A DNA stretch of 64,000 nt from Istiophorus platypterus (lineage: Eukaryota; Chordata; Actinopteri; Istiophoriformes; Istiophoridae). Shown here piece by piece: positions 48,759-62,805 of the stretch. Position 1 is the stretch's first letter. The number at the start of each line of letters is the position of its first letter. The translations under genes and the position numbers were made by a program. Under the pieces are notes generated by a model, which did no database searches, was not told the origin of the DNA, and saw only the letters and a program-made list of their open reading frames with translations. The stretch is taken from assembly GCA_016859345.1 (NCBI GenBank), contig CM029112.1:15446725-15510724 (forward strand), written 5' to 3'.

Positions 48759-49708
48759 CACTCACCAAAGTCTTATTAGGAACACTTTTACACTTACATC
48801 AAGTAAGAAATCCGCCAATTAAGTGGGAGCAGTACAACATATCAAATCGTACAGATATGGGTCAGGAGCTTCAGTTAATCTCTACATCAAACATCGGCAT
48901 GGCAAAAAAAATGTGATCTCCATGACAGACAAGCTGGTCGGAGTATTTCTGAAACTGCTGATTTCCAAGGATTTTCACACAGGATAGTCTCTAGAATTCA
49001 TTCACAATGATGCAGAAAAAAAAATGCCTTGTTGATGAAAAAGGCGAGAGGACAATGGCCAGACTGGCTGGGGCTGAGAGGAGTATGGTCCAATGAACAA
49101 CAAGTCGAACCTTAAGGCTACAACAGCAGAAGACCATATCAGAAGACCATACCACGTCAGCCAGGAACAGAAATCTCGGGATGCAATTGGTCACAGGGTC
49201 TGATGAATCTGGATTTCTACTGAATCACACAGACGGTAGGGTCCGAATTTGGTGTCAACAGCATAAATCCATATTACCGCCTGCCTTGTGTCAACAATCC
49301 AGCCTGCTGGATCCATGGTGATCATCTGATCACCACATCCTGAGCATTGACCGTTTGCCTCTACTTCCGGCATTTAATAAACGATGTAACAAGGCAAAAG
49401 TCCTCTCAAACTGGTTTCATAGACTTGACGGTGTTTGGTGTAGTTCAATGGCCTCCCAAGTCACCAGATCTGAATCCGGTAGAATACCTATAGGATGTGA
49501 TTAAATGGGAGATTCACAGCATGAATGTGCAGCTGACAAATCCTCAGAAATTATGTGATGTAATCATGCCAACATGGACCAGAAACTCAAAGGAGTATTT
49601 CCAAAAATCTTGTTGAATCCATGCCATGAAAAATGATGCTGTATTAAAAGCAAAGCGAGGCCCTACTTAGTATAAGTATGATGTTCCTGATAGAGTGCTC
49701 AGTGAATG
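48759..49708 (+). mobile_element. Degenerate Tc1-like transposon with both ends
   Basis: The left end CACTCACCAAAGTCTTATTA then GGAACA is matched by the inverse of TGTTCCTGATAGAGTGCTCA at the right end. TA precedes the left end, but the right TA is lost. Inside, the plus strand gives KCLVD, RGQ and MARLAG-like blocks, SSRRPYQ, SDESGFLLNHTDGRVRIW (with the first catalytic Asp in SDE), then LVSTIQPAG-like sequence. After a deletion it gives FKWPPKSPDLNPVEYL-like sequence (compare WPPQSPDLNPIEHLW) and VESMP near the C-end. About 950 bp, shorter than intact relatives through loss of part of the catalytic core, with many frameshifts. A different Tc1 family from the element at 17198. Confidence 0.9.
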
Positions 49709-49714
49709 TGCAGG

Positions 49715-51725
49715 CAGGTGTTCGGACAAGCAGTGGGTCAAACTACTCTGTAACAAAATTTCTGACAGAATTTCCCCTTTTTTTATTACTCCTCCCCTTC
49801 CCTGCATCCACTGTGTGCATTTGTTTTCTCTTTTGCTCCATTGAATGATTAGCAGTAACAAGCCACTCCATTTATTTCGAGGCATAAAGAAACCCGGCCG
49901 TTGCCTACTGTCCCACTGATGGTCTCACTTGTTAATTATATTAGTATCTAAAAATGGAAGCAGTAATGACTGACTGATATACACCCAGCACTTCTACTTT
50001 ACATTCTAATTCAATAAGAGCTCAAAGCTCTTACATAAAGTATATGAGATGATAAAAAGAAACAACAACAACTAGTCCTCCCCTTTAAACAGTTTAAAGG
50101 AGATCCATTCAGTCAGTCACTTTTCAAAGCAGTCACTTTCGAACTTCTTTAAACTGGCACGTTATTCATTCCCAATAACCCGTGTATTCAATCCATACAT
50201 CCTCACATCCAACCTAGGATTCACTGAAGAATAAGGCAGCACTATTTACAAAATCAGAAAACAGCCTTATCTTTGCTGGTAAATTAACCAACCACAACAA
50301 TAAGAACTCAGAGTACTGCCGCACACTGCTAGATGCATCGGAGGCGTCAGATTAGCAAGGCCTTGCTTGCTGGTGTCCTCCTCCATTTTATTTAAATGCT
50401 AAATGGACTGTGCCTGTATAGCACTTTTCTAGTCTTATAGATCACTCAAATGCTTTACACACATACACACATTGCATATATCTAGCATTTTCAAATAAAA
50501 AATCGCACCTCCCTACAATTGACTGTCTGGATGCTTGGCATTGGTGAGATCTTCAATGAACTGTCCTGTCAAAGTCTGTCAAAGTAAGAAAGACTTTACC
50601 TCGTACTGTCGCTGTGATGCAGTCTACACCTGGGGTTTAACAATTTTCTCTGTTATTTCAAAATCAAAATACCGTCATGTGCAATTGAATCTGCAGCTGA
50701 AGTCATGTATGTTACGACCACTTGTCACAGTATCATGTGACCGAGGTCCTGTATTAAGGTCACTCAGCGACAGACAGCAGCAGTTGTTCCGGCAAATGTC
50801 CAAAAAAAAAGACATACGTTTACATTCAAGTGACAAAACCTTCTAGCGTCCCGACGGACTGAAAAGAGGAAGTACAGTACAGAAATATTACTATAAAACT
50901 ACAAGAGAATTCACAGAGAAGGAAGATGTTGGGGTGGATGGTTTGGCCAATAAAATGTGAGGCTTTGCCTGTTTGTTTCATAACTCAACAGTCAATGTTG
51001 GTTTATCTTAACCATGACTGTGGGAATTTCCTTACACTAACCCGGTGATTTTTGCTGTAATGGGGACAACAGTGGTCCCCTCGCTTATTTGATCTTTCCC
51101 TAAACCTTAACCAAGTTATGTTTTCGTTTTTTAAGACAAACAAAGTCATCCTAGCAATAGGTTTGTTGCTTAAATGTGACATTCTGGAGGTAAGTTACAA
51201 TCAATGTACTTTGTCGTTTACTTTGGTAGACTTGTTGGTGCAGTATGGTGCAGGATTGACTAAGTAAGTGAGCTTTGTTTAAGGCCGAGAATGATTCTCC
51301 AAGCTCAAATAAATATCTCATGAATGCATCGTGTGTGCAGCACCAGCAGACACCAACATACACGGATAGGCCAATGTTTATGTTTATAGAAACTGTTAAA
51401 GCGGCCTGTCAGGGGATTATTTCGAGCCATGTGGTGTGGAATACATCAATCAAAATTTATATTGTTCTCTTCACATTATTTCATCTCCATCAAACAGACA
51501 TTTACGGTACACAGCAAAGAATATGACATGGTTTTAGTGATTTTTCAAGCGTTTCATTAGCAATTTATAACTGAATGCTGTCAATTTATGGGAATGGCTC
51601 TTTTTGAGTGGATTTCTCATCCAGGCTCCCTGATTCATTTTAGTCATCCTTGAAATGTGTTATTATATATCATGGTGTTATTCCAGTGCATTAAGTTATA
51701 AATGGAGTACCACTGCATACCAAAA
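49715..51725. other. Non-coding stretch, no gene seen
   Basis: Unique sequence with a small CCTTTAAA/TTTAAAGG palindrome near 50085. The part at 51040-51140 (ttccctaaaccttaacca) resembles another common teleost repeat. The 103-codon plus frame at 50535-50846 has no recognised domain. Confidence 0.5.
50385..50490. repeat. Teleost interspersed repeat fragment
   Basis: AAATGGACTGTGCCTGTATA then GCACTTTTCTAGTC and CACTCAAATGCTTTACAC match a short repeat common in fish genomes (normally AAATGGACTGCACTTATATA ... GCGCTTTTCTAGTC ... CTCAAAGCGCTTTACAC). Only the first hundred bases are recognisable. Confidence 0.65.
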
Positions 51726-51728
51726 TAA

Positions 51729-51730
<2 letters not shown>

Positions 51731-51769
<39 letters not shown>
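51731..51769. repeat. (AC)19 microsatellite
   Basis: Pure AC array in AT-rich sequence. Confidence 0.97.
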
Positions 51770-51773
<4 letters not shown>

Positions 51774-51779
51774 AATACA

Positions 51780-52235
51780 TTTACTCCTCCAAGGAATATT
51801 TACAGCTAATGACTGTTTATTAAAGAATCAAATCTGTTTATTTCAGCGGGATTCTTTTATCAATACCCCTTAATTAAACAGATTTTTAACATAATTCTTT
51901 GACAAATATTTTAATTATTAGTACATATACAGTCTGATAAAGTCATGAACTGTTGATTTCACTCAGCTGCTAAGATGAATATTCTGATGCCGGTGCTATA
52001 GGTTTTTGTGTGTTGTGGTACACATTCGGTTTATTTAGTTTAAGGAGAGAAGAGGAGAAGAGCAGAGAGGGATCAGACAAATACATGTGATGGAGGCTAA
52101 AGAGGATGTAAGTGAAAAAGCTAGAGAGAGAGGGACCCTGAGGAGAAATCAATAGACCAAATGTTGACATAACCTTCCTCTCATCCTATATTAACCACAC
52201 CCTTGTGGCCGGTTTTTGGGACACACACACATATA

Positions 52236-52282
<47 letters not shown>

Positions 52283-55265
52283 GTTCAGGTGCATTTTGTA
52301 ATATATCATCCAGGTTAGATGTTAAGAGGGCACATGTTTTGATGCTCAGGGACACAGTGTGTGTATTTAGATGTGTGTGTGTGTGTCTGCCTGTCTGTCC
52401 GTGTGACTGCTCCTTCCTCTCTGTGTAGTTACTGTAAAAAATAAATATTTCTATTACATTTGTCCCTTTTATCATTCTCATCCCTCTTTCCTCTTACATC
52501 TTCTTTCCTCTGTTTTCTTTTTTCCTCTTTCCATCATGCCTGCCCTTTTTTTAAGTATTCCTTTTTTTGCAGCATTACTTCGTACTTTTGTGCTTTCTTT
52601 AATCTAATAGTTCTTCTCTCCTTCACTCAGTTTTCTCTCTTTATCTCTCTGAATCCCCAGTTACTTTCTTCCTTCCTTCTTTCACTAAATTACTTAAAAG
52701 TTGTTGTTGCATAAAATCTGGTTAACTATTTACACATGGCCTTCCCCTAACCTGAATACCTAATGCCTCACTCATGTTGATATATTATTGAACAGCACCA
52801 TCACATGTTGCATGTTGCTTTTCCATACTACTAGTTTACATTAGGCTTACATACATTAAGTCATGCATGCTTTTGGTGTTTGCCACTATACACAGTTGCA
52901 GTTACATGCACACACACACCTCTCCCAAAACTCTACAGTCATCTACAGCCGGCTGTCATTATACCACATAATCCCATGATGTTAGAGGAAATGTGTGAGT
53001 CTGAGTGTATGCCTAATGCATAAGTGTGTGTTTATCTGAATGTGTGTTTCCATTATATTGTATGCATACTCATGAATTAAAGATTGGTGTGGAAGCTGAA
53101 ATTGTAGGTGACAAAAGAGTAAAAATGTTTCCTTATGGCCTGGGATGCAACAGCTAAACTGTTTAACAAAATGTAAACACGCAACATTGGCTTCTGTAAA
53201 TATACACACATACACATAGAGCTATTGTAGGCAGCATAAGACATATTTTGAAAAGAGGCCACATGTTAACATAATTAGAACTTTTGTCTTTTTACAAGAG
53301 TAAGATATATATAAATATATATTTCTATGAAGCTTAAGCTGCAATAATGAGCTGTTTAAAAAAAAAAATCAGCATCAACCCTATCCCTGCCAGCAGTGTT
53401 ATTTCTTTAAAAAACGTACAGGCACTGGATTTGCATTGCTTCAGGGGATTCAGGCTAAAATACTATAGGGGAAAGATGGTAAGAGCCGCTGTAGAACTTT
53501 GGAGACCAGGAGTTCACTGTCTGCCAAGTACAATAAACACTCACGGACGTGTTTTGGTGGCATTTCTGCAGGAAAAATATCATGAGTCACTGTGAATATT
53601 ACTGACACATTGTGCCAGAATAAGAGCACTTAGCGTCCAGGGTATGGGGACAGCAGACTATTAATATTACCCTACATGTTTACATTTAAGATTTTGTCAG
53701 TATGTGCATTCATACAATGTGGTATATCCTAACATTGTTTAGGTAGAAAAGATGTGTACCAAAGAAAAAAATGCTCAATTTTGATGACATCTAGCTCTTT
53801 GTCCTGTAGAGGTAAAACAGAATTGTTGTAAGTAGGTTTGGAGAATGGCGGCTGCCAAATGAGCATAATGTAATGAAAATCAAAAATCATGAATTTTTCT
53901 TATCAACAATGATCATGATTATTTTCACTGACTGGTTTAACACGTGGTGAGTTTCCCCAAAAGGAACTGTGTATCGCAAGCAGCAACAGCAGGACCAAAG
54001 TTGGAGCATGATCTGTGAAAGTTCTCATGAATGAGTAATTTATACAAAGTGCTTAAACTAACAATATGATCATTTTTGAAATAAATGAATTAACAAAACA
54101 AATAACTTTAAAGATAAATAAAACTAAAACCTTAAGTCACTAATTTCCCTGTGCAAAAGGCTTTAACAGACAACATGAATGTCTTATTGTCACCTTGTAC
54201 TTTTAGGGAGCCAATTCTGCGTCTGAAATTCTGGGTGCTGATCAAGATTAGAATTCCATGACCGAGGGGTTGCAGTTAGTTCAGATAGTTAATTGAGATC
54301 AATAACAGCAGGACAGAAAGGACTGAACCCAGTAGACGTTTTCAGACACTGGAGTTTAAAACTAGAAAGTTGAAAAAATAACTTTAGACAAAGCATCGGT
54401 GAATTTTATGTAAATGGACAAACCAAGTTTGACGGCATAGTTTTCTGTGAACAATGTAATCATTGTTTAATTTTATGAAAGTCAGGCAGGTTGTTATTTC
54501 TTATAATAATTGCTCCAGTGGGAAAAATGCAGTAAAGACACCAGTGACATATTTTACCTTAAAAAAAAGTTGATATGTGTTAGCAAACAGTTGCTTGTTT
54601 ACTAATTCAGAAGAGATGGAGGAACCATACGTCTGACTCTGACAAATTTATTCAAGATACTCTTTTTGTCCCTTGGCAAAAAAATATTCCCTATCATTTT
54701 TACCTCTGATTTGGTCTCCAGCAACTCCCAGGGGAAATATCTGTTTTTAAATTGCTAAATATTTCACGTGTTCACAAGCTAGTTGTTAAATTTGTCCATC
54801 TGCCATTGGGTGCTGGGCAGATTAGCACAGAGTTGGATATTATCTAGAGCTTATTAGCTTGTGGAGCCATAAAACCAAAACAAGCTCAAAGATGCTAAAA
54901 CACAACATTTGTATTACATTTTTCTATTACATTATATTCCATTTCTATCATCGCTATGCCCCCCCCCCCCCGATACTATTTAAATGATAAATGATTTCCT
55001 GAATGAGCAGAAACGGCCTTGTAATTAGTACCAGAAATGTCGCCAAACTCTTTTTGCCATTTAAAGTGTGTCCTTTGTGGTGGAGAAAGTCGGTGCTATT
55101 GTGTCAGCGTGTGTGTGTGTGTGTGTGTGGTCTTTGGTGACATAAATGTTAGATGGCATTCTTTTAAAGATCAGGGATGCTGTCCCCTCACTGCACTGGG
55201 TCTGAGCTTGATATGTAGTGAGAGCCAGAGTTTGGTGACATTACTGCTGCATGGCACTTTCTGGG
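51780..55265. other. Non-coding stretch, no gene seen
   Basis: AT-rich sequence with the CT array listed separately, a pyrimidine-rich region at 52455-52685, a 13-base C-run (54959-54971) and a TG array near 55110-55128. No gene recognised. Confidence 0.5.
52238..52281. repeat. (CT)22 microsatellite
   Basis: Pure CT array immediately after a short CA run. The minus strand yields a spurious (RE)n open frame. Confidence 0.97.
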
Positions 55266-55269
55266 AGAC

Positions 55270-55700
55270 CGCTACTTTTAATTAACAACAGCTGGTAGAG
55301 CCTTTTATAATGAGGGGCTCCCTCAGACCTAATTACTTGGCTTTACTGTTGCACATACAGACTGACACACACATGAAACCACACATTTCCCTACTTCAGA
55401 CCAATTAGAGATTCAACATTTAGCCCCTCTTTCTATCTCTTATTTCCTGCTCTCTTGTTCTCTCTGGTGTTTTATGCTAATTGGCTGTCTGGGGTTCTGT
55501 ATCTGTCTGTGAAAACCTACTATTTACATTGGTTTCTAATGTTTAGTTATTAGCTCTTAATGCTTATTTACTTGGTGTCGTACCCTGCAGGCTCTAACAC
55601 TAAACAGCATCTGACACTCATTAATCAGCAGTTTTTGTAATCAGCTGTTTCTAAATATTAATTTTCAGGCTCTGGAATTCTCAAGTCTGGGCCAGTTTTG
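55270..55700. promoter_or_regulatory. Candidate enhancer-like segment (motif content only)
   Basis: Repeat-free sequence with several homeodomain-type cores and E-boxes: TTAATTAA (55278-55285) next to CAGCTG (55289-55294), TAATTA (55330-55335), and TAATCAGC twice, 16 bases apart (55622-55629 and 55638-55645), the second overlapping CAGCTG (55642-55647). Such clustering is typical of conserved developmental enhancers, but AT-rich DNA yields these cores by chance, and conservation cannot be judged here. Confidence 0.2.
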
Positions 55701-55839
55701 TTTTTTCTGTATATCTCTGGATTCTGTTTGGACTAGAGGTCAGGTCCTAATGAATTAATATGAAGTTGTGGAGTCACTGTAAGCTGAAGCATAGGTGCAA
55801 TGCTACTTATATGAAGTGTATATGTGAATTCATACACTG

Positions 55840-56485
55840 CACTTAGAAAGTATTCAGCCCCCGTCACTCTTTTCACATTTGGTTATGTAGCAGCCTTATA
55901 CTATATTTGTTTTTAAAAATAAATCCCTCATCAGTCTAAACACAATACCTCATGTTAACAAAGAGAAAACAGAATTTTGGATTTTTTTTTTTTACAAATT
56001 CATTGCAAAGAAAAACCTGAAATATCACATTGACATAGGTATTCAGACACTTTGCTATGACACTCTACAAATTTGTCTCAGGTGACTCCCATTTCTCTGG
56101 ATCATCCTTGAGATGTGTCTACACCTTGATTGGAGTCCACATGTGGTAAATACAACTGACTGGACATGATTTGGAAAGTCACACAATGTTGATATTAGTT
56201 CTCACAAGAGGCACTGCATATCAGAGCATAAACTAAGCCATGAACTTTTGTGTGATGACACAGATCAGGGGGAAAAAAATTCTACTACATTCAAGGTTAT
56301 CAAGAGAACCGTGGCCTCCATAATTCTTCAAGAAGTTTGGAAAAACCAGGACTATTCCTGGACCTTGCAACCCAGCCTAAACTGAGAAATCAGAGGAGAA
56401 AGGCCTTGGTAAGAAAGGTGACCTTGAACCCCGGTCACTTTGGCTGAGAAATTTCCAGAATCAGAACCATATCACTTGCAGAAAT
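55840..56485 (+). mobile_element. Tc1-like transposon, 3'-truncated
   Basis: Starts near AGAAAGTATTCAGCCCCCGT, with the inner repeat TATTCAGACACTTTGC near 56040, the paired terminal direct-repeat layout of the same Tc1 group as the element at 17198. The plus strand then gives a broken transposase N-terminus: VIKRTVASIILQEVWK (helix-turn-helix end), followed by pieces like EKRGERPW and ALVRKVTLNP and a decayed RTISLAE. It stops there, so the catalytic domain is wholly absent. About 645 bp. Confidence 0.85.
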
Positions 56486-56489
56486 AACT

Positions 56490-59400
56490 CTTGTTGTTTT
56501 GCACTCATAAAATGCTACCAGTGACTCAGTTTGAATTCTTGAATACAGAAATGCATACATTACATTGAATAAACAACACTTAAAATGTCATACAAACATT
56601 AATATTAAACCATAACAGACTTAGCATTTTGCTCATTTCAAATATTTTTCAAAGGCTGGATAGTTTTGGTTTTTTTTTTTGCATCCTCTATGACAGGTAT
56701 TGACTTACTGATTTGTTTGTGCCTGTTGAAGGTCATTTCATTCATACTCATGCATAAATATGGCCCTCTATATATTAGTGTAGCCCTCTGATATTTAAGG
56801 CTCTAATGGACCATTCGACTCAGACATAGTCAGGTTGAGCAGCAGGTCTGTCGTGCAGTTCTTTGCTGCGCTTGACCTTTTAACTCCTCTCTTACAATCA
56901 TTAGAAATAAAGATACATGCAGAGAAGGAAAAAAGAATTAACGAGGACATGAGGTATAAGACTAGAGCACAACACAAATGGGCCTTCAAAACAAAATATT
57001 TTGAATAAAGATAAATAAGATACAAGTGGGTATTGTTTCATATAAGTACCTTTTTTGTGAATGATCCTCTATTTCAACCAGCAGTCACACTGAAGGAGAG
57101 ATGTAACATAATTGATCAACAGCCCAGAAGCTGGAGGATTCCATTTCCGTTTTTGTCTTAAATGGAATACGTAGGCAGGGTGTAGTTACGAGAGGTGGAG
57201 GATGGAGGAGAAACTAATGCATTACAGCTCAGCCATGCTCTTTTAGAGACGTAAACACACATCTGACACGATACCACTCTGGACAAGGTTTTGTGTGTTG
57301 ACCGGTCCTTATCCTAAAGTCACATTTTCTTGGATAAATTCATAAATTCACATTTTAGATGGATAGATTTCATAGGATATTATATTCACCTGATTGCATT
57401 ATTATGAACCCTGGTCTGAACACACTCTTGAACTGTAGCTGTAATCCTTATCCTGTGATAGTGTGTGTTTCTGAAATGGTGATCTTCATGGTTTTGAATA
57501 ATGTAGTTACCCCTAATATACTGCGGTACGTTTAAGAACTTTCCCCTCTCTCGGTGAATCTGGATCTCTCCCAGGCCCAAACCCACACACCCTTCTCCAT
57601 GATTGATTGTCTTTCATCCGCTCAACATTGCATTTAAGCCACATTTAAACGGTTCCAAAAGCTAACTCCTGTGGGTTGTGGTTTTCAAGATAAAAAAAAA
57701 AAACAAAACTCTGACGCTGCATTCTGCCATGGCCTCAGGAGTGGGATGAGAAATATCCCAATTAATCAGTAAAGGGAAAAAAAAAGAAAGAAAAATAAAC
57801 CCTTGAGCCAGGTCCACTCCATGTCCCCTTTAATCAAATCCACCCTAACTTTCTTTTAATCACTGCACTTTCCTCTAATGCTAAATATTAAATAAAGCCT
57901 AGAGGGCGCGGGGGGTGAGAAAATCCCCCGGAGATGGTCTGTCATCAGTAGAGCTTGTTACTGGAGTGGAAAATTAACCTCTTCATAGACACCTGACACA
58001 GAGATGGAGCAAGGACGAGAGGTGGGTCCATCAAGTGTAGATGTAACATCATCCAGTTATTTGCATGCAGTGCGGCACCAGTCCTAGTTAGAAATCATGC
58101 ATTTTTTGTGACCTCTCTTTCTCTCCCATTAAGCTTCTTCCACTACTCCCAATCTTACTCCCCTCTCGTTTTCTCTCTCTCTTTTCCCATGCGTTTAAAA
58201 AACTGCAATCTAAACTTTATTTGTTGATTAGCTGAAGTCTTTTTCTGTCTGTATACATTTTGTTTCTATCATTTCAAGGTCTCACCCTTCTAGGAATTTA
58301 CGTTTGAAGGCAAGACAGGAGCTCTGCAGAATGATGTGTGTTGAGACTTCAGATGCTCAAGTCTTTGCTTTACTCCTTCTCAGTGATGAAAGCCCTGGCA
58401 ATTGTTTCTTTGTAGCAGGAATTCTTTCAGTCTCTCTCTCACACACACTCCAATGGATACCCACTTGCCACCAGTGTCCTCATTAGGGCTTCCTGCCACT
58501 TCAGCACTTTGCATCATGTCTGGTTTTAGTAGGCTTGCTTGTTAATGACTTGCTCGTAGATTTGAATCATTTATGGGTGAAGTTTAGCATTTGTTAACCT
58601 TCACGGGATTTTCCATGCAACTCTGTACTTGGACATGATGATAAAATGTTCTTTCATTTTTGCATGGGTGTAACTTTTGTTCTGTATATCTGACTGGTTT
58701 TGATTACATTACCTGCTTGTTCCTATTAAACTGAACGTGAGGTCCTGCTCTCTCTGCATCATGTGAGCAAGAAGGGTGTAACTGTGACTTAATACAGAGT
58801 TATATAGTCTAGTCCAGTCTTTCTATCTCCTTGCCCCTGCTTAAGCTCTGGAAGTTGATTAACATGTGAATAGTGGGAATAGATATTTAAGCTTCGAGAT
58901 TGCCAGTTTCGTCACTGATCCATTTAAATGCATGGCAGGAGTACAAGTAACAAAAATAATTTCAATATTGATGAGAACAAGCTTTGTAACTGCATTCAGT
59001 ATGTTAAACAAATACTCAATTTATTTTTAGGTTAATTTCCATAGTGTTGGGGTACTCACAAAAGGCAGATATTAAAAAAGTCTTTTAACTTTCTCTTAAC
59101 ACTGAAAATCTTCTCTCCTCCAGTGATATAACTTTTAACCTTGCCGCTGAGAGGTGTGACGTGCCTGACACCATCAACCAGAGAGGGCAGAGGGAAACGC
59201 TGTTTTTAGGCCTGGAGTTAAGCAACTCTTTAAATCCGCAATTACAGATTTTTTTAGCCACTTTGGAGCATTGAAAGCAAGCTGTGAACAAAACACTTGC
59301 ATATTATCACATAATAAATCTTTTGAATTTAGCTGCCAAGTCACAGTCAGAGGATACAGAGCAAGTAATTGTAAAATCCAATATTTACTTCACTTTTAGC

Positions 59401-62400
59401 TCTGTTTTTGTCACAACAAACTCCTGATTTAAATATCTGGCTCTTCAGCTGTTTAATTGCCACAGTATGTTTACGAACTAGTTGCTAACTACTATAGCTC
59501 TGTTTGCCATCAGGTGCTGGACAGGTAGTAGGGTAGATACAGGACCACTGAGGGCAACTTCTGCTTAGTGCTGTACTATGAGATTGGTGAGAGTCAACCA
59601 AAACAGTAAAGTTGGCAGCCAGAAATTGAAAAGAAGGAGTTGAACAATCCTATAAAGCTCCACAGAGCGGATAGAAGCTGCAGAGATAGTGGGTTCATCA
59701 CAATTAGTGACCCCCTTTCATGAAGTCATGTGATCGTGTAATTATTTAAAATATTGATGATAGCAGCTTTAAAGAAGCCAGTTAATGTGCACACAATGTG
59801 AATGTGTTCAGTAACTAAACATATATAATACATGCTCAAGGCTCAATAACATTATTAATCATTATTATTAATATTAAAAGAGAACAGGGCCGAGTCATTG
59901 TAATACTAACCATCAAACAATCACCTTAGCAGGTCAAGTTCATCTGAAATTTTTCTTCCTCTCCCTCACTATTGCTTTTCTCACATTTTTTACCTCCTCT
60001 CTGCATTTCACTCGAAACTCTGTCTCTGTCGCCCAGCCTTTCTTTTTTCCTTCTTTCTCTCTTTTGGGATATGGATCACTGCTTATTTTTATGATACTAT
60101 CTTAGAGTGTACTTAACCTCTGCCCCACCCATCCATCAGTTTTCTATCTCTCTTTCTTCTTGTTCCCTCATTCACATACAAATCTGATTCATACAAAGCA
60201 TACACAGGAAGAAATGCACATATTTACAGAAAAATGTATACGAGCAGACACCAAAACAAACAATCATTTCTTTCCTACATGAAATAAAAATTGAGTGCGG
60301 CACATGTCGGTGTGTATTCACATCACTCTGTTAATGCAGTTTGTGTCTTTATGCAAACATGTATGATACTGTAATTTACAGGGCTTAGCTCTGATTTTGT
60401 CATCTCATTGTGAACGTGTCATCTTCATTTTTCCTGATGTTGTTTGGATGTGTGTGTGTGGGGGGGGGGGGGGCTCTAGGTCTCTGTCTGAGTGTGTATG
60501 TATGTGTGGGCTAGTTTAATCTGACAATGCAAATGATGTTTGACGTTAATGAAATGTTTAATAAAGCCGTGGCCAGAGGGCAGGTGGGGGGAGCCAGATA
60601 TACACAGACACACACATTTAGCAACACACCTACACGCACAAATACAACACACACAAATGCATAGATGAGTTGTGTGTAAATGTGCACATTTGCATGTGTG
60701 TTCTCGCACACAAGCACAAACACATGTGCGCATACGCGGTGCACACTCTAAGGCATTATAAAAGGTCCCCCTCACACTAACCAAAGGTGACAGAAAACCA
60801 CTGTCTCCGACATCCCTTCCACCATTCCCCTGAGACTGTCCCTAGCAGAAGAACAAAAACACTGGTCGTCTGTTCCAAAGCTTACAACAACTGCGTTTAC
60901 AGGTTTTCTGCATATTTCAATGTTTTTCAGCTCCACATATTAAAATATTGTCAACCCCCCAAGTGCCCCACCCTGCCCCCCTTAAATCAATGTGGTGGTA
61001 GGAGTGGATATCTGTGATAACAAGAGTACCAAATTTGAGAATCCGTTTTCCACAAGATCTGATGATTGGGACTTGCCCTCAGGGTCTTGGGATTTGTATC
61101 AGAAAATCTTGTTTTACAGCAGAGATTTCCCTTCAGTTTAGACGTATCAGAGGCGGGTTTGTAAATGATGATTAAAATAATTATTCAAGTTTCCAATTTC
61201 AATCCTAGACTGTATTCACCAGATGGCCCAAAAAGTCTAGCGGACCGTAGAGATTCCGATTTTATCTGAACTGACATAATGGTAAGGAGGGTGGAAATTC
61301 CAGAGGAACCATCTTTTCATGAATGGATAATTCAGCTAGGCAGGCTTCTTCGTTCGAAAACATCACACTCATAATAAGAATTATAGCGGATCACTATATG
61401 AGCCAATGGGGCGGATTTTTTTTAATTACATTAGTGTTACAATTTAAACAGCAATAACACAGAATATGGGACAAGTAAGATTTTGTATAGATTATACTGA
61501 AGGTCAGTGAAAGGAGAAGCAGTATAAAATATTGGAAGATAGGAATCTATAGAAAGCAGAACACATTTGTGTGCACTGTGGGTACATGTGTATGTATACA
61601 GTACGTGTATACATATGAATAAAGTTCAAGTGTGAGGACCTATGTCTATACATACAGATAATTCACAACAAGATGCGTGGTTCATCCAAAATAATGTATG
61701 ACACACAGGCTAATTATTAGTCTCTCTATGGTGAGAGTGTGTATTTTTTTACAGTGGATCATCCTGCTTGCTCACTTACCTGCTGTCAGAGTTTGGAAGT
61801 TTCTCTCAGTTTTGAGAATAGGTGGCCCTGACAGCAAAACCGTGTTCGAATGTACAAAATACCAAATGTATGCTGTTCTGTTCTTAAAACTCTTCACATT
61901 ATACAAAGTCCCATACTGCTGTCTAAAAAGAAAGTGCTGAAAAAAAAAACTCCTCACCAAAGCTAAACACAAAGTACATCATATCAAAAGCTCACAGCAG
62001 CACTGCAGTTTGATGGAAGCTCGCATCATCTAATCTGACACAGTTACAACATTTCTTGCCTTTCCATTGATTTTCCCACTTCCGTGCACTCCTGCATCTC
62101 ACAGCTGCATTTCCCATGGTCCCAGCTTCCATTTGTATCCCTATACATTCGTTTTCTTACTTATTACTAAGTTACAAGTTTTGTTCTTCTGCTTATTCTC
62201 TCTCAGTGAATTGGGTGACCTAGCAAAAAAAGATTTCCCTTCATTAGGAAAAAAAATTGAGAATCCTGTGAGCAGAAGATTCTCTGGTGAAATTGGCACC
62301 GTCTGCACACCGTGAGAGGGGAACTGGAAATCATTGCAACACTGAAAATCTCTCATCGATACACAAAGTGAGAGAATAAATGAAACTACCTGCTCAGAAT

Positions 62401-62769
62401 TCAACTGTGCATTTCCAGATAAATATCCTTACCTCTCCCTCCCTTCCCCTATTTTGTTTAGAGACCTCTGAGTGGAGCACTTACTGAACTGCTCCAGCTG
62501 AGCAGCTTGTTATTAACAAAGAGGTGCAGCTCCCAGGTGTGAATGTTTGTCGATGAGAGTGAAAAACAGGCTACATGCTCAGCAAACCTTGCCAGAGTAA
62601 ATCAAATTTTAGAAAAACAAAATCCGGTGGGGAAATGTGTAGGTAGCAGAAGATTAACTTATTTTAATGAACCTGGCTGCTAGGATTAATGTCTTGCAGT
62701 CAGCATCAGTTGCTTCACAAATGCAACCTTATATCTTATACCTCACAGTAAATGCATTTACAATGAGGA

Positions 62770-62805
<36 letters not shown>

